A stretch of DNA of 33,084 bases. Source: Parasitella parasitica (Eukaryota > Mucoromycota > Mucoromycetes > Mucorales > Mucoraceae). Location: positions 184,333-217,416 of the forward strand of contig MU619256.1 of the NCBI GenBank assembly GCA_025201805.1, read 5' to 3'. Below the pieces are notes generated by a model. The model had not been told where the DNA came from and did not search any database. It was given only the letters and a program-made list of their open reading frames with translations. Shown in pieces: positions 18,529-30,258 of the stretch (the stretch's first letter is position 1; each line of letters begins with the position of its first letter). Both the position numbers and the translations under genes were made by a program.

Positions 18529-21500
18529 TTAAGTATACAGTTCTTGAATATCGTCTCCAACGAAAGGAATAGATTCGCCTTGCAGATCAACACCTTCCAA
18601 GAAATGATAAGGGAATTCAACCAAATGGCCACGAATATTGCCCAAATGATCTCTGATATCATCAACGGACATTTCAGGATCATGAACATGACCGATATCA
18701 ATTTCGCTGGGATCAGGATAGAATGCCTTGTACTCTTCCCAATTGGTTACTAAAAATAGGAAATTAGGAGATTGTGTGTCTTTTGAAAAATAAACAAGAA
18801 ACCTTATATACCTGTATCATCAGGAACACAATGGAATACTTCGCGGAACGCATCGGTATTAGTCTTGGCAGTAGAATTCCATCTTTTAAGTGTTTTTTCA
18901 TCAAGAGGATCCATAACTAACTGATCTTCTTTGCTTGAGGTATCGTCAATTTGAGGAACAGGTAAGGGCAACATGGCATCAGTCACGTGATCAGGTCCAG
19001 TATGAGGCAAAAGACCCAAATGTTCCTTCCACAAGTTACGTCTCAGAGTAGCAGCAAAGCGGCTAGCTTCATACTACATAAACATAACATTTAAGTATGA
19101 GATAACACATGGCAATCAAGGTGTATTGGTAGGAAAACTTACATATTTACCATTCATTTTAGATGGAATGGTGTCTTTATCTTCAACAATCAATGCGATC
19201 TCAGAATCACGATCACCACATTGGGAGCGATCGTTCAAGTTGGATGAACCCATAATGACGACCTTGTCATCAGCAATTAAGAGCTTTGCATGAATATAAA
19301 GCTCTTCAGTAACGTAGTCGCTGGCCTCTTCGGCTGCAGCTTCAGCATTACGGGATCGTCCCTCTCTGGTGTCATTAACCCAGGGTTCGTTTTCTACATC
19401 TCCATGCAACATGGCGTCTTTAGCAATTGAATCAGAGGCAATTCCTTCTTCATAGTCACCATCTTCTCTACGTTGGTTATAGCGATGATTACGGCGATGC
19501 TCAACTTCTTCGTCATCACGAACGCGGCCGTACTCGACTTCTTCTTCGACACTGAATTCACCACGAGTGCCTCTGGCAAAGTCTTGATCCCCAGCACGAT
19601 GAACAATACCAACACGAGCACCTTCTTCACCACCAGCATTATCAAGCTGCTGCTGGGTGCTGTTAGAGTATCCAGCCTGTTGAGCCAGGAGTTCCTCAAG
19701 CTGGCTACGGTTAATACGATCGTAACTTCTTAAACTGTAGAAGCGAATGTATTCATCGGGATCAATGCCACTAGCCTTGAGCTTCTCTACAATACTGTCG
19801 CTGCCACGACAGATGGAAATGTACTGATAGTGCATAACCAATCTGAAGATATACAGTTAACACAATGGTCCAAGTTGAATGTAATAGCAACGTACCTTGC
19901 GGTTGCAGCATCTTTGGTGCTGAGATCAGCAGGGAAAGCAGGCATAAGCGGCATCAAAACAAAGACTTTGAACTTTTCTTGTTCTTCATGAGCGCGAATG
20001 ATACGCATCAGGATGGCATTAGCAATCTGATTCTTGATGATATTTTTTTCCTTGTTATCTGTTGCACTAACTAATCACAAACACCCAAAACCCAAGTTTA
20101 GCGAGCTATCGACACGGAGTGATACAGTGCGAACTTACTAAAGAACTGGTTCTCAATATAAACATAGTGCTCGGCAGCAAGGATAGTTGCGATGTAGGCA
20201 TTTTGGATAGAATGCTGAGAATATAATCAATATACAATGATCGTCGCAAAGTTTGTCGTAATATAGCTTAAATTACCTCAAGTTCGACGCCAGAGCTCCA
20301 TTTAGCGCTGCTTCTGAGGACTTGAGCCCTCATGGTTCCTGTTACACCACGAGTTCTGGGTTTATGACGTTGTCGTCTGTAGTGATGTTCTTCTGGCTCT
20401 TCCTCAATGTAGCGCTGCTGTTGGCCCATACCACCGAGAGGAGGCTGTAAAAACGGAACGTTGTCCTTGTTCTTGGCTTTCTCATGCTTTATAAAGTTCC
20501 AACGTTCACAGAAATGACGCGCCACGTCAAGAACAGGCGCACCTTTCTAAACGAGATAAAATATCTGTTTAGTTTACTTTTTGGCATATGCAAATTTGCG
20601 TCACGTTTCACACTTACAACACACAAAGACATGTCGTGCCATGGCATTCTAGGAATAACCGTCTTGTCGATGAGACGCATATCCCATTCCTTGACTGTTG
20701 GTAGTTTAAGAAGTTAGCGTGGATATTCGAGTCATACTGTTGCAATCACAACATGCGCATACCATGTTCGAAATCTCTTACGCGAGCATCACTGTAGTCT
20801 TGGCCTTTGTTTTTGTTTAGTTTAAAATGTGTGGTGAAAATTACGTGATTCTATTAATACCTGGGAACAGTTCGCTTTCGGGGTCGCTTCCGTTGAAATC
20901 AGCCAAAGGATGACCATGAGTATCCCAGCGGCTGTTGTTGTTATTGACACCAAATATCGTTATGTTAGAATTTTGTATGCATAATAAATAGTACAAGACT
21001 TACCCAAAGCACAAATCGATACCACCGAGGAAAGCAATTTCGTTATCAACTACAACAAACTTTTCATGATGTGACCAGAAGAAAGTGCCCTGGATATTAT
21101 GGTCGGGATGTCTCAAAACTAACAACAACAAGGCTGTTAATGTACAGACTTTGTGCCAGATTTCTTGGTGTGGACTATACCTATGATATTCTCACTTAAA
21201 CCTTGAAGAGAATCCTTTGTATGACGACTATCCAAAGTTAATGCCATTTCAACTTCCTATCGAAACACGGCATTGCCTTTTGTTCAACTAAACCCGATAA
21301 ATGCATTAAAATCATCGTATTACCTTGTAGACAACGACATAGATCTTGACACCCTCGTCAGCCTTTCTCTTTAGCAAAGTGTCAAGACGATATTGAGGGT
21401 ATTTGGAAGGGGGACGACGCATATACTAAGCACAACAGTTAATTTATCGTGGTGGACAGCTTGCCTAATTTGTTTCATTTTACCAGCTCAGGGGTCTATA

Positions 21501-21812
21501 ATGTGATGTTTTTTCGTGTCAATTTAACATACAATTATATTCAAGTTCAAGACGTACCAGCCACCAATCTTCGATATAAATACATTCCTTGGCATGTTCA
21601 ATAGCCTCGGATACAGCCCAACAGTAGTTCTGGCCATCAACGTAAAATTTGACTGAGGCATCATGTCTTACAGCTGCGAATGAATCATAGCGATGCTTTT
21701 CATTCATCAGCTTTTGCTCAAAAAGATCATCATCCTGATCTTCGGGGGTGTTGTCAGAAGCTGCATCAAAGACTTCCTTGACCTGGTCGATAAGATTAGT
21801 GAAAAATGACAT
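18529..21812 (-). CDS. Phospholipase D (14 exons, 817 aa)
   Basis: Inferred exons (minus) are 21812-21558, 21495-21484, 21425-21324, 21256-21181, 21118-21004, 20931-20861, 20804-20763, 20694-20618, 20546-20277, 20214-20139, 20070-19896, 19842-19143, 19073-18812 and 18749-18529. Every join keeps phase. The enzyme hydrolyses phosphatidylcholine-type lipids to phosphatidic acid. Both HKD motifs are intact: HEKFVVVD (H166, K168, D173) and HAKLLIAD (H608, K610, D615). Other eukaryotic PLD landmarks are IEDWWL-TPEL-YMRRPP, the IENQFFISAT segment and [13 protein letters not shown]. Exon 2 is only 12 nt and encodes TPEL. The protein lacks the PX and PH domains of Spo14/PLD1 and starts near the catalytic core, so it is a short-form PLD. 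An acidic, arginine-rich insert (about residues 470-600) separates the two halves. It lies 156 bp downstream of UTP5 on the same strand. Confidence 0.93.
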
Positions 21813-21968
21813 TTTTTACTAGATGAAAAGGAAAGAAAGAGGGAGAGAGAGAGACATTCTAGGGCGTAAAATTTATATTGCTTATTTATTGCACAAAAAA
21901 AGTCTATTTGATACTTGTGTAACTAATTGAATGAAACTAACGAAACTTGTATTTCATCTCCAAATTTA

Positions 21969-24192
21969 TCATAGTTCTTCTTCACTATCATCATTATCTG
22001 ACATATTGTCCTATTGCCAACAGGGTGTTATGGTGAGAATTAGGATTGGGGGTTGTTGTTGTTTAGGGTTAATGGAATACATACCATATCTTCATCTTCA
22101 TCGCTCGACATTTCATCCTCGTCATCTTCGTCATCTTGATCCATGTCTAATAAATCTTCTTCGGCTTCAGCTTCATCATCTGAATCCAGTTCCACATATA
22201 CATTTTCTGCCAACTGAGCGCGTTGTAGTTGCTTGTCATTGATATTCGAGTATGATTTGACGTTGACCTGACTTTGGACAATGTCCAGACGGCCTCTTAG
22301 TGCAAGCAACTTGGGAAATACGCCGACACGAGTATCTAACGCTTGATAGAAATTTGACAGCTTACCAACCAAGTCAGGCACAGTCATTAAGTATGCTGTG
22401 TGGATTAGGAGCACAGATTTGATCCAGACTAAAAGCACCGGCGCACGGCCAGGCTTTTCTTGAAACTTTTGAATCAGCTCCATTAATAAAGGGATCAAGT
22501 ACTCTGTTGGTAACCTCCTCACTGTATTGTTGATAACATCAGGCTTTGTGTGCTGAAGACACGCCTCTAGTAAACCAGCATCGTTTGAATGCAATGCCTG
22601 CACCAACACTGTCTGCAATGATCCAGCTGAGGGTGTGTCAATAGTCTTCTTTTTGTTGTTTTTCTTGCTCTTTGTTGTTGTTGTGTCTACCACATCTAGA
22701 CTCTGAAGCTTTTGCTCAATGGACAGTTCTGAATTTTCATTGGCTTCTTCTTGGTCTTCATTCATTGCTAGTGTAGGTGCCTTGATGGTGAAGTCTGTAT
22801 TTCCTACAACTGTAACTGTCGATTCGTCGTAAGCTTTGCGAGTTGTTCGTAGATTATTTGCTGCGATAGATGCAGTATCAATCAAGTAGTTGGTAATAGG
22901 CTGTCTGGTCAGTGTGATGTCAGGTATAATGGCACCTGTCTCTTCGTTTGCGTATTTGACCACTTCGAAGGAAGGCTTTACACTGGAACCGCGAGCAATC
23001 ATTATGGATTTGCCGCCGTTGTCAGTGACAAATTTGGCAGCCAAAATGGGAATTACAGTGTCTTGAGAGGAGGTGGAAACAATTTTGATGTTGGCGTCAG
23101 CCTCCTTTGTCATGGATCTCATCATCTTTCTTCTGTTGCTAGCGCTACTGGTTTGCGCGGCAGTTAAAGAAGCGTTCTCCCAGATTCCAACTAGTCCATC
23201 GTCTGTAACTGCCAACACAGAGGGCTCTGTGCTGGAAGAGTCAATATGCGACACATTTGTTTCCAATGTTAGAGCAGTGAGGTTATTTGAGTTTGTGTTG
23301 TTAGACTGAGCATCCCAAACATTGACATAACGGTCGTCTTGGGCGTTGGAAACCAAGACATCATCTTGATGTGAGAATGACAATTCTTTGATAGCGCTGG
23401 CATGTCCAGTAAATTTCTTGATAACAGCGTGTGTATCCAAATCCCAAAGTGTGATTGTGTGGCCTGCCGTTGCCAATTTCTTTTCATCATGGCTCAACTT
23501 TAATTTACGCACGTTCTTGGCATCAGCCTTCCATTTTCTACATGTATAAATATACATATATATATATATAAACTTTAGTCATCTTCCCTCGTGGCTGCAG
23601 CTTCTTCTGTCTTACGATGATTCTTTCCCCTCTTCAATATCCCATTCCACAATCAAATTGTCTTCTGCGACTGAATAGCCTTTCGATCCATCCTTGTTCA
23701 TGACAAAATCAGTGATAGGTGTGGTATGAGGGCCCGTTAGCGTCTTCACTATAGCGCCATGTGAAAGAGAATACATGGCAATCGAACCAGAATGCATGCC
23801 GAGTGCAATGACTCTAGACAAAACTGCAACCCCACTCTTCTTTTTCTTGAATGCTTGTACAGTGTTGGCCTAAGCTTAGGATGAGCAACTCTGACAGGCA
23901 TTTTGGCCTCTTATTTTCTCACCTGCAAATCGCCAGTGTCTTTCATACATCCCCAAGTTAAACATGTAATCTTTTCCTTTTCTTGGGCTGAATAGTCGTT
24001 ACTGACAGTGCCGGAGCGAACGTTGAAAATGCGAAGGCGGTGGCGGTCAACGGCATGTGTAATCAAGGCAAAGTGATCAGCAGTGCTACTGTTGTCGAAT
24101 GCAGAGATGACGATGCCAGCATTTTCAGATGCGTTGGCTGATGTCTCTACTGTGGAGGTATCAGGATTCCGTTTGTGAGTTACTTTACCCAT
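21969..24192 (-). CDS. UTP5: Utp5/WDR43, WD40 subunit of the SSU processome (four exons, 672 aa)
   Basis: Inferred exons (minus) are 24192-23923, 23869-23616, 23537-22085 and 22010-21969, all GT-AG and in phase. The last exon adds only 13 residues (DNMSDNDDSEEEL). The N-terminal half contains WD40 repeats (HSGSIAMYSLSHGAIVKTLT, DNLIVEWDIEEG, HTITLWDLDTHAVIKKFTGH, DRYVNVWDAQS, DGLVGIWENA). Residues about 481-598 are a Utp12 domain (LVQALHSNDAGLLEACLQ, RRLPTEYLIPLLMELIQKF, LVWIKSVLLIHTAYL, LRGRLDIV). The C-terminus is strongly acidic. This order matches Utp5 (WDR43 in animals), a t-UTP subcomplex member needed for pre-18S rRNA processing and linked to rDNA transcription in the nucleolus. Utp4/Utp15/Utp17-type paralogues are less likely given the length and the single C-terminal Utp12 domain. 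It is divergent from the SMG6-like gene. Confidence 0.9.
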
Positions 24193-24568
24193 AATGTAAT
24201 GACTTGAACTAGTTGAAAAGATGTCTGATTCCAGTTTGACATGTAGAGAAAGAAAAAAAAAATTGCTTTTGTGGCCATCTGTAGTCACGATGCACGACTG
24301 CTTTGAGGTGCTGATGCAGGTATGGTTGTCGTATGGTGCAGGTATACCGGCGTTACTATGCAAATTCTTTTCATCCACCATCCACCATCCACCCTACACT
24401 TGTTGAACTCGTAAACTGTAGTACATTCTTAAACGCCGCATCCAGCCATATTACTAATGAATTGTGTCAAAAGGTATTGCAACCTGCATCACATACATTG
24501 CGCATACCCTGTAATTTACTAACGCCGTATCGATAGCACCAACTAACAACTGTACATTGCGAAATAAT
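24193..24568. promoter_or_regulatory. Shared divergent promoter region of UTP5 and the SMG6-like gene
   Basis: Only 376 bp separate the two start codons, which point away from each other, so both promoters must lie here or overlap the 5' ends. A short CATCCAC tandem (about 24374-24393) is the only repeat. Co-regulation is possible but not shown by any recognisable site. Confidence 0.5.
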
Positions 24569-27500
24569 ATGAGCAGAAGAAAAAAGAGTAATTCAAGAAG
24601 AAGAGACAGCGATTTTGAACGCAACGGAAAGCTGCTTGTATCCAGAGATGCTACTGCGAGCAGCAATCACTCTGGTAGACAGCTATTTGATCCTCGTTCG
24701 GATAACCCACTCGCATTTTATAAACAGCAGCCCAAAACTGAGGATCAAGTAGCTGATGGAAAACTCTATTCTCGCCAGCAAACTACGCCGCCTTCATCTG
24801 CAACATGTCCAAAAATAAAAGACCCTGACACCGGACCGACATTGCCTTCTCAAAGACCTCCTCCTGCTCCAGGAAGACGACTATGGAGTGCAGATGGATC
24901 CATGACCCCAAAGTCCAATGCGCCAAGCAGAAATGATAAGCCGACTGCACAAACACCACTACCACTTGCCAGTAAACCGACAGCTAGCAAAAAGCCGCTG
25001 CCAGCATTAGACAACAGAAAAGTAGCATCTGATCAAAGAAAACAAGCCAGAGTAGCTACGCCTGTATCAGAGAAAGACGCAGCAACGGAAATCAAACGCA
25101 TTAAATTGAAAGCTTTGGTTTCATCATTAAAAGGCATAGAAGCCAAACTCGAACAGGTCACAGCAACGTCTCGCTCATTGCCATCTTTCAACGACAACAA
25201 TGGACCATCGCAACAAGCATTGTTTCATGACAGAAGAGACATGCTCACGGGGGATAAAAAAGTGAATTCTCAGGAACAGGCCGTAATAGTAGAACAGGAT
25301 ATACGAGACGCAGAATGTATCTGGAAAGAGAAAATCGATTTGCACCTGGCATTGGGCGACAAATACCTGGAAATATTGACGTTGGATCTCGAATACGCCG
25401 AGAAAAAAGGGCTGGAAAGCTTATGTTGGAAGCGTGCTGTGTATAGTTTGGTAGACCAGTTTAGAACCTCGTTGAGGAAATCCGCAAGCGACATTGCTGC
25501 CCTCAACACTAGCTCCTCGACCACGGCAAACTCTGTCGAAACCAGCAAGACGCATAGCAAATTAGCATCAATGCTATTTGACGATCAAAATAACAGTGAT
25601 TGCGGTATAACCCAAGTACCTGTGATTCATGAAGGAGGAGGCATGACGTTTATCAAGGTTGAAAAGCCAAAACCGGAACAAGCACAGCTGCAAGAGCATG
25701 AATTACATTTGAAGCAAGCTAGAATGATACAGACATTGTTTCTCCGCTACCTGGAATTAGCTGATGACTTTTACTTGAAACTGTCATTGTTCTTGAAAAG
25801 CGTTGATGATGACTCGAATGAGCGCCTGGATAATTACTTGAATTTATGGCGGCGAACTAGGAAATATAAATGGTACACATGTATTCCGTTGAGAGGAGAT
25901 ATAGCTAGATATCGATGGGCTTACACTCCTGAAAAAGAGGACCTTTCTTTGCGTTTGGTCAAGGAGGATCAAGAGGATCAAGAGGGTCAAGAGGATCAAG
26001 AGCCCACAAGCGGATGGACAAAAGAGGGAGCTTTTAAAGAAGCCTGGAAATTCTACTCTCTAGGAACATGGCTAATGCCTGCCAAGGGGAACTTGTATTT
26101 CAACCTGTCTTTACTGCTGCAGCAACCTCCTCAACTCTATAATCATGGCCAAGACTTTCACAAACTTTACTTTAGCACTCGCAGCTTGATGGTTCGTCGT
26201 AATGGTTTTTTGAATGCAAGAGAAAGTATGCTCGCTCTGTTTGAGGGTAATCGTCGTTGGGTTCAGAAAAATATCGAGTCAGCTAGGACCAGTAGTAACA
26301 GCTCAAAGCAGAAACAAAGGCGTTCTAAAAGTACCAAAATGAATGTGGAACTCGACAAAGGCTCCGTTCCTGCGCTGTTTGTTCGGCTCCACGGCATGCT
26401 GTTTACAAAGATCGGATTAGATGAATTCCCCAGGATAAAGCGTGCCTTTTTCGACGCTCTATTCGAAATCAACCACACGCAGTCAAAACAAGATGGCTGC
26501 GATCAACCGATTGTTCTGGATAATGAAACGACAAAGCCTGCTTTACACGATCCCAAAGAACTTTCTGAACTTCATCTTTTCTGGCTGGAAACTGCGGTTG
26601 TGTGTCTCTCATCGCTTTATGCTTATGACTTTGCCAATTCCAAACTCACCAAACTGCTGTCTTGTAACTGTGCCAAACGATTTAATCTCAACAATAGCGA
26701 CGAACAGCTGTATCAGCGGCTGTCCGAGGAATTTGGAGACAGTGCCTTGTTCTCTCATGAGGTGGATTTGACATGTCAAATTGCCGTTGAACTACTGCGA
26801 CGCTACCTAGACCCTCTCTTGCCTAGCCCCTCCGCGCCTCAATTGCCCCGACTACCGCCTGTAAAGTTCAACTATACTGAAAATGAAGAGTTTCTATTTG
26901 GGCCCGTGCTTGACCAGAATAAAAATCGAATCCACAAAGATGCAGCTGAGCAAGAAATTCAAATGGAAGACACTGACACCTATGCCTGGCTTGTTTATAT
27001 CGAGATATTGCTTCATTGGATGGTATTGAATGGCGTGTGCATCAGATCTCAAGATCAAATGTCCTTATGGGAAACAATAGTTGGTGACATCGGCTATGAT
27101 TTTATCTTTCCTCAAGGCAAACGTTTAACTGCTGCAAACGAAAATCGCCATTCAAAGATATCGCCTGCTTTCTGGCCACTGTTACTCCAATTTTTAAACA
27201 AGTTATTATCAGAGTTATCAACAGAGGACAAATATGATATGGTGAATAAGCATTTGCTGGAGGATGAGGAAAACAGGGAAGAGAACTGTGATGGCAGATC
27301 AACAGACACAACCGCCAGTGTCAACTCCTCGGATCTAGAGTACGAATTCACAAAGACAATATTAGCAATTCTCGGCAAGGAGCCAGATCTTCCGGAAGAA
27401 AGTCTCTTGAGAGGCCTTGGATGGGTAGATGAGATACATGGAAGGTTTTTAAAGTTGGAACCCGATGCCAAGCCAACAAGAGCTGCTACCTTTGATACAA

Positions 27501-28595
27501 ACACTATATCTCGACGTAAAATGAAAATACTGGATTATGGTTTCACTCTCGTTAAGGTAAGGCTTTTTATCCGGAATCATGATTTATATATTTTCCATGG
27601 CTAAGTTTCAATGACTGGTAGCATCTCGACGATATCTTATATTATGACCCTGTGGAGGAGATGTTTACAGTATCCAAGAGTGTAGAAGAACGTGCTGTGG
27701 CGTTAGCTAATGAAGTGGCAAACAACACGGAGGGACCACAATATTCTGTTGATGATCTATACGACCAGACTCAGAATGACGACTTATTGATTGGCGCCAC
27801 TGCTACAATTGCTGAAATGGACGATGATGTACTGCTATCCAGGGAAATCGGTTTGGATGAGCAAAACAAAGATGATGACTTTATGACTCAATTGAAAAAA
27901 CGTCGAGAGCAGCTCCAATCCATTGTTGTTTCTAGCGAAGCAGAAGAACGATTTGGATACCGTTGCTTACCTGCTCGTGTCAAGGAAAGAGAGGCTCGCC
28001 TGAATTACCTGAGAAGCTGTATACTTCCAGGCAAAACAATTCTAGTGCTCGACACCAATTGTTTCATTGGACATCTTGATCTGGTCAAAAAGCTATTTAA
28101 ATGTCAAAAATGGTCCATTATCGTCCCTCTTGTCGGTAAGAGCAACTAGGATTGCGGTGGTCGACTTGTCGATATGTCATTACTAACCAGCATCTTTGTA
28201 TGGTAGTTGTCACTGAATTAGATGGTCTTCGAACAAACACGCACCGATTAGGTCTTATGGCCCAACAAGGCATTGAGCTCTTGGAAACCACGCTGGCTGC
28301 TAAACCAAAGCAAAGTACATCGCTTCGCATACAAACCTCCCATAATAACTTTATGAATGATATTTCCATCCGATCCGAACAATTTGTATTTGGCGAAACC
28401 GACAAAAACTTGGATGATCTGATTCTTTCTAGTTGCTTATGGTGGATATCGCAGCACTCACCTCAAGAGGATAGCGACAAAACAGTGGTGCCAGTTTGTT
28501 TGGTTACTGGTGACAGAAATTTGAGTGTCAAAGCTCGTGCTCGTGATGTTGAGGTAGTTCCTGTATCTGCTATTGTTCAATTAACTCCCAAATAA
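24569..28595 (+). CDS. SMG6: SMG6/EST1-like PIN-domain endonuclease of nonsense-mediated decay (three exons, 1296 aa)
   Basis: Inferred exons are 24569-27556, 27622-28135 and 28207-28595. The second intron has a perfect TACTAAC branch site. I used the ATG at 24569, since the frame upstream opens only with TTG. The N-terminus is basic and disordered. The middle is an EST1-like helical (14-3-3/TPR-type) region: WKEKIDLHLALGDKYLEIL, LFLRYLELADDFYLKL, RGDIARYRWAY and AWKFYSLGTWLMPAKGNLYF, where the last carries the A-x-x-x-Y...P..G-N-x-Y/H pattern of SMG5/6/7. The C-terminus is a PIN nuclease domain (ILVLDTNCFIGH, VVTELDGLR, DKNLDDLILSSC, CLVTGDRNLSVKA) with the expected acids D1140, E1171, D1237/D1238 and D1270. 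The family cleaves mRNAs near premature stop codons. Because the acids are kept, it should be catalytic, unlike SMG5-type PIN domains. Confidence 0.9.
25964..25999 (+). repeat. Four tandem 9-bp units in the SMG6-like gene
   Basis: GAGGATCAA is repeated four times (third unit GAGGGTCAA), encoding EDQ-EDQ-EGQ-EDQ. It expands a loop within the helical domain just after a conserved RYRWAY segment and is probably variable between strains. Confidence 0.9.
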
Positions 28596-29316
28596 ATGAG
28601 TTTGTTACAAAAAAAAAAGTGCTTAATCTGGACAACAGTACAGGCCGCATAGTAATATTTCTGATTGGTTTCTCATGCAAAACATGATTCCCGATATTTT
28701 TTGATCTGATGAAACTCTGGCTGAGAAGCCATTTTTCTGTAGTTCCACATTTTTTAATCTCTTTCGAAGAAATATCTAAATATATGATAGACCATTTAGT
28801 GAGTTCATTATTTAGTGACCTTGCTAGGCTATAAATTTTTCAGACTACTTCATGTCACAATAATTTCTTTTTAGAAATTACGTGTTTTGGATAGAAACTA
28901 ATGAAAACTTGCTCATGTTCTTCTGCGTGAAAGGCCCATTCTGTAGAGAGTCGTATTTAGTGAAACTTGCTTTGGTTTTGTTCGAGTTCTTGTTGGAATT
29001 CACTTTAGGATCCATATTCACTGACTTTAGCTTTCAATAGGGGAACAGGGAAAATATGACAATTTGAATACAACATTTCATACAATTTTGTGGTAAAATC
29101 TTATTTTCTTTTAAATGGTAATGTTACATTTTTTAACAAAAAGGGCATCGATATTATAAAAATATTGTAAAAAATTCAAATATTTATTATCAAACAAAGC
29201 CTCTATTCTAACGATTCCTACGCTTCTAGAATTCGTTTGAATGCCTAGTTAGAACAGCTCAAACCATATTTCATACAGGTAGTTAATTAATGCTATGTAG
29301 CGTTTTCGTCTATATT

Positions 29317-29379
<63 letters not shown>

Positions 29380-30258
29380 AGGGGCATCATTTAATAAACA
29401 TTATAAATGGGGATACAGTAAATGGCCTATATGCCGAATTTGGTGATAAAGCGAAAAAATGTTGAATCTAGATGAAGTTGACAGAATACGTATATAGAAA
29501 TCCCGTGATTGTATGTATTGGGTAATCCGGGTTTGTTTTGCTTGAAAGATCAAAGCCCTGTACAAACAGCAGTGTATTCTCATGATTTTAATTATTTTGT
29601 ATGCACACAACGAAAGAAATTTTACATGTCCTTTCTGGCCATTACTTGGGAATCGCAAATTTAGAGCCCTTGATCAGTGTTCAATTGCATATGCCGCTCA
29701 GGCACGAAATGTGTTTGATTGGCAAAAAGAAATTCCTCCTTGTGCCTCCCTCTTCTAACGCCATTAGCTGTCATGAAAGCCAAGTAAATACTTCTCCTCG
29801 TTTTTTTTTTCTTTCTCCAAGATAAAGAAGACGTGATAGTTGTGTCGAAACCAAGCCGCAAATACAGATTAGCGTTAGCATGTAGGCGTAAAGAAAACGT
29901 GATTTTTTGGCGCCTATTACTGCTTGGGTTGATGCAAGATGAATCATTCTGATGTGAAAAACACAGAATTATTTATCACACAAATACAGAGATGGAGTAT
30001 TTGACCACACTTTTTGAAGTTAATTTATGGGGTACATGACACTAATGAAGAATTACTGAGTAAACTCCTGATTTTGAGTTGGAGTGGAACCAATCATGTA
30101 TAACGTAACACTTGTTTTCTTTACCCTTTTGGCCATTCCTTTCAACATTGCTGCTGTAAGACCACTATCATTCTCAGTTATATGCAAATTTTTACAAGGT
30201 CCTTTTTTCTTCTTCTCTTTATCTACTTTCTTCTCTTCCTCCTTTGCAGATACGTCTA
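28596..30258. other. AT-rich intergenic region with a 57-A homopolymer
   Basis: No gene is recognisable over about 1.66 kb. It includes the 3' flank of the SMG6-like gene, a 57-bp A run at 29321-29377, one stress-element-like AGGGG (29380-29384) and the presumed promoter of neutral trehalase. A minus-strand frame at 30053-30349, with a lysine-rich segment caused by a CT tract, lies at the right end and is not supported as a gene. Confidence 0.5.
29321..29377 (+). repeat. 57-base poly-A homopolymer
   Basis: 57 consecutive A residues follow TATTCAGC and precede TGAGGGGCATC. The exact length is prone to sequencing and assembly error. It could be the tail of a retroposed sequence, but the DNA before it shows no recognisable source gene or SINE. 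Confidence 0.9.
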
